Of a stretch of 64,000 nt of DNA, positions 63,240 through 64,000 are shown piece after piece. The notes beneath the pieces are model-generated. The model was not told where the DNA came from. It did not search any database and saw only the letters and a program-made list of their open reading frames with translations. Positions within the stretch are counted from its first letter, which is position 1. Every line of letters starts with the position of its first letter. The position numbers were made by a program, and so were the translations under genes. Origin of the DNA: Nocardioides marmoribigeumensis (GTDB taxonomy: Bacteria; Actinomycetota; Actinomycetes; Propionibacteriales; Nocardioidaceae). The DNA lies in contig NZ_JAVDYG010000001.1 in the NCBI RefSeq assembly GCF_031458325.1, positions 1,860,001 through 1,924,000 on the forward strand, read 5' to 3'.

Positions 63240-63800
63240 TCAGGCCGCGGGGCCGGCCTTGCGCGCCTCCTGCACCGCGACGAGCGCCTCGCGCAGCTGC
63301 TGGATCCAGTCGGCCTCGTGCTGGGCGACCAGGCGCACCGACCAGGCGAGGGCGTCGGAGCGCGAGCGGGCGACGCCGGCCTCGACGAGGGTGTCGAGGA
63401 CCTGCCGCTCGGGCTGGCGCAGCCGGGTCATCACCGGCACCGACAGGTGGGTGAACAGCACCCGGGTCTCGCCGCAGGCGGCTCCCCAGGCGACCTTGCG
63501 GTCGAACTGGCGCTCGGCCTCCTGGGCGATGCGGATGCGCTGGGCACGGGTCTCCTCGCGCCAGCGCTGGATGCGGCCGCGCTCGGCGGCACGCGCCTCG
63601 GTCCCAGGGTCGGTCCCAGGGTCGGTCCCGGGGTCGGTCTCGTCGCCCTCGTCGGCGGCGGGGGTCGCGTCCGAGGCGGTGCCGGGTGCCGGGATCCGCC
63701 CCACGATCACGATCTCGTCCTTGTCGAGGCTCACCTCGGGAGCCTCGACGAACCACTCGTCGGGAAGTCGCCCCGACAGCCAGGCACTGATCGTCGTCAT
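63240..63800 (-). CDS. Ribbon-helix-helix-like protein, unknown
   Basis: A 186-residue protein, ATG at 63800. The N-terminus (WLSGRLPDEWFVEAPEVSLD, KDEIVIVGRIPAP) is a compact strand-rich region; an acidic linker contains three DPGT repeats from a 12-bp tandem repeat (63601-63636); the C-terminal part (RQPERQVLDTLVEAGVARSRS, DALAWSVRLVAQHEADW) looks like a CopG/ribbon-helix-helix fold. Probably a DNA-binding regulator, though unrecognised. The leader carries two TGTAAT copies (63804-63822) that may be its operator or promoter. Confidence 0.65.
   Translation of the reverse strand: MTTISAWLSGRLPDEWFVEAPEVSLDKDEIVIVGRIPAPGTASDATPAADEGDETDPGTDPGTDPGTEARAAERGRIQRWREETRAQRIRIAQEAERQFDRKVAWGAACGETRVLFTHLSVPVMTRLRQPERQVLDTLVEAGVARSRSDALAWSVRLVAQHEADWIQQLREALVAVQEARKAGPAA
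63601..63636 (-). repeat. In-frame 12-bp tandem repeat coding DPGT
   Basis: GTCCCAGGGTCG occurs at 63601 and 63613 and, with one change, at 63625. On the minus strand it encodes three DPGT units in the linker of the ribbon-helix-helix-like protein. Unit length keeps the reading frame. Confidence 0.85.
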
Positions 63801-63802
63801 AC

Positions 63803-63825
63803 TGTGATTACAGCATTACACCGCA
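63803..63825 (-). promoter_or_regulatory. TGTAAT direct repeat in the leader of the RHH-like gene
   Basis: Read on the minus strand, the leader contains GTGTAATGCTGTAATCACAG, an AT-rich island in very GC-rich DNA, with TGTAAT repeated 8 bp apart and GTG/CAC ends. It ends a few bases before the ATG and could be an autoregulatory operator or a -10 region giving a nearly leaderless mRNA. Which of these holds is not decidable by eye. Confidence 0.45.
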
Positions 63826-63893
63826 ACGCGCACAACGGCCCCGCCGTTCGCCCTGGGCGGAACCGCGCCCACTGGCCCGGCGCCCCGCGCCGC

Positions 63894-63950
63894 GTACTCC
63901 GACGTACGCGTGGTGGATATCCGATATGTCCAGCGCGTACGTCGGAGTAC
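63894..63950 (+). repeat. 57-bp dispersed palindromic element, copy 2
   Basis: Perfect 17-bp arms (GTACTCCGACGTACGCG and CGCGTACGTCGGAGTAC) flank an asymmetric 23-nt centre (TGGTGGATATCCGATATGTC, then CAG). Its reverse complement matches the copy at 17684-17740 at 53 of 57 positions. It lies in the ~200-bp stretch right of the RHH-like gene, where no gene was found before the window ends. Confidence 0.9.
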
Positions 63951-64000
63951 CCGCGGGGGAACACCGGCGCGCGGGGTCGTGTTCAGCACACGTGAGCACC
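63951..64000. other. Terminal stretch with no supported gene
   Basis: After copy 2 of the palindromic element the last 50 bases show no ribosome site or coding pattern that I can support. A gene could begin just beyond the edge. Confidence 0.3.

Overview
This is a 64 kb chromosomal window from a very GC-rich actinobacterium, probably Nocardioides or another Nocardioidaceae member. The evidence is the codon usage (almost all third positions G or C), many GTG, TTG and even CTG starts, and actinobacterial families: an FprB-type ferredoxin reductase, an F420-dependent NADP reductase, an MT0933-like antitoxin, an Rpf-type transglycosylase behind a c-di-AMP riboswitch, and a SARP/BTAD-AAA regulator. 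I saw no rRNA, tRNA, CRISPR array, transposase or phage gene. It reads as ordinary chromosome with some accessory loci.

Layout. 1-4.4 kb: partial transglutaminase/DUF2126 protein, START-like protein, DUF1992 protein with an apparent CTG start, SnoaL-like protein, the stub of an alcohol dehydrogenase gene, and a glutathionyl-hydroquinone reductase-like protein. 4.5-12.8 kb: class B penicillin-binding lipoprotein, response regulator, GAF/HATPase protein, FeS-type photolyase with a DUF2867 protein, acyl-CoA ligase, F420-dependent NADP reductase and a PhnB-like protein. 12.8-20 kb: trehalose/glycogen block, with TreY and TreZ fused in one 1372-codon frame, glutathione peroxidase, and GlgX. 20-24 kb: a GAF histidine kinase diverging from a GAF/SpoIIE phosphatase. 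24-33.5 kb: secreted M43 metalloprotease, solute:sodium symporter with a small membrane partner, luciferase-like monooxygenase, small stress or regulatory genes, and a divergent MarR/MMPL pair with a clear operator.

33.5-38.7 kb: a three-gene minus-strand cluster in which two paralogous exported proteins of an unrecognised barrel-hydrolase-like family flank a polytopic GT-C-like membrane protein. This is the best candidate for an undescribed cell-envelope or polysaccharide system. 38.7-45.6 kb: methyltransferases, pirin, exported exonuclease-family protein, RDD protein, PLP enzyme and esterase. 45.6-54.1 kb: an oxidative block with a paired acyl-CoA dehydrogenase, an AurF-like diiron protein, FprB, TetR, cytochrome P450 and a tandem GNAT protein; two matching 15-bp palindromes exactly 30 bp apart precede the diiron gene. 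54-64 kb: exported proteins, a pterin dehydratase/VOC fusion, membrane adenylate cyclase, riboswitch-controlled Rpf enzyme, SARP-AAA regulator, FAD oxidoreductase and a DNA-binding-like protein.

Two copies of a 57-bp palindromic element, in opposite orientation and 53/57 identical, lie at 17.7 and 63.9 kb. Several short tandem repeats and strong convergent terminators are also annotated. All functional assignments come from reading motifs; no database search was run.
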